Assembly: GCF_003073375.1 (NCBI RefSeq)
Contig: NZ_CP029002.1
Coordinates: 1,040,001 to 1,104,000 of the forward strand
DNA: 64,000 nt
DNA from: Lysinibacillus sp. 2017
GTDB lineage: Bacteria; Bacillota; Bacilli; Bacillales_A; Planococcaceae
Direction of reading: 5' to 3'
Notes under the pieces: generated by a model
What the model was told of the DNA's origin: nothing
Seen by the model: only the letters and a program-made list of their open reading frames with translations
Database searches by the model: none
Shown here: piece by piece, positions 63,849 through 64,000 of the stretch
How the letters are laid out: each line of letters starts with the position of its first letter
Numbering within the stretch: position 1 is the first letter of the stretch
Position numbers and translations under genes: made by a program

Positions 63849-64000
63849 GTGACTGAAACGACTAAGACGAACGAAGAATTAGAACAAGCAACTACGGAAG
63901 AAACACCTGTAGAAACTGTGGAGACAGAAGAAGTAGTGCTAGATGAAAAAGAACAAAAAATCGCTGAATTAGAAGCAAAGGTAGCAGAGGAAGAAACACG
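63849..64000 (+). CDS. grpE: Nucleotide exchange factor GrpE (partial, N-terminus)
   Basis: GTG 63849 with AAGGAGG seven bases before it. The frame stays open to the window edge and gives an acidic N-terminus (MTETTKTNEELEQATTEET, then KEQKIAELEAKVAEEE), matching the disordered and coiled-coil start of GrpE. It follows hrcA as usual. GrpE exchanges ADP on DnaK. Confidence 0.85.
   Translation, partial: MTETTKTNEELEQATTEETPVETVETEEVVLDEKEQKIAELEAKVAEEET

Noticed and set aside
1-64000. CRISPR arrays, tRNA or rRNA genes, prophage
   Set aside because: No regularly spaced repeats, no tRNA-like cloverleaf or rRNA sequence and no phage structural genes were seen.

Overview
The window is chromosomal DNA of a low-GC, spore-forming Gram-positive bacterium. 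It carries dipicolinate synthase (dpaAB), a YmxH-type sporulation gene, spoVS and an FtsK/SpoIIIE translocase. The gene order ymxH-dpaA-dpaB-asd-dapA-rnjB-ftsK-ymfC-(nucleoside ABC transporter)-ymfF-ymfH-ymfI-ymfJ-ymfK-rodZ-pgsA-cinA-recA-rny-ymdB is the Bacillales backbone. Missing dapG and tepA, the korAB genes next to spoVS, and the general protein flavour suggest Planococcaceae (Lysinibacillus/Solibacillus-like). The family assignment is inference.

Layout. 0.1-3.8 kb: sporulation dipicolinate genes with a candidate sigma-K promoter, then lysine-branch asd and dapA. 4.0-8.1 kb: RNase J (J2-like active site) and a DNA translocase. 8.3-14.1 kb: a GntR regulator and a four-gene nucleoside-uptake ABC system (lipoprotein, ATPase, two permeases). 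14.4-20.0 kb: the ymfF-ymfM block (M16 peptidase pair, SDR, DUF3243, YmfK, RodZ). 20.1-26.2 kb: pgsA, cinA, recA (SOS box), rny, ymdB. 26.5-57.0 kb: a roughly 30-kb extracellular/capsular polysaccharide island inserted between ymdB and spoVS. 57.2-60.5 kb: spoVS and the two-subunit 2-oxoacid:ferredoxin oxidoreductase. 61.1-64.0 kb: an orphan small gene, then hemW-hrcA-grpE (CIRCE-controlled), which normally sits elsewhere in Bacillales, so a rearrangement boundary lies near 60.5-61.5 kb.

The polysaccharide island reads as a Wzx/Wzy pathway. A PHP-type tyrosine phosphatase and an LCP attachment enzyme lie at the left edge; the Wzz-like activator and BY-kinase lie at the right edge. Between them are GalE (with an apparent ACG start codon), a membrane UDP-GlcNAc 4,6-dehydratase, an initiating phospho-sugar transferase, the three-enzyme UDP-L-FucNAc pathway (CapE/CapF/CapG), five further glycosyltransferases, a polymerase and a flippase. 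The most distinctive part is 45.4-53.8 kb: an EctB-like 2,4-diaminobutyrate transaminase with no ectA or ectC, three tandem ATP-grasp ligase paralogues, a VioA-like sugar aminotransferase, and RmlA plus RmlB without RmlC or RmlD. Together these suggest synthesis of a dTDP-4-amino-4,6-dideoxyhexose and its decoration with amino acids such as diaminobutyrate. This is a hypothesis, not a demonstrated pathway.

Non-coding highlights: a structured element of about 126 bp is present twice (upstream of ymfF and upstream of korA), with the hairpins kept where the sequence differs. A 26-bp perfect palindrome lies upstream of the Wzz/BY-kinase pair. A nested inverted-repeat structure separates pgsA and cinA. 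Degraded remnants of an LCP gene and of an IS3-family transposase mark past rearrangement within the island.
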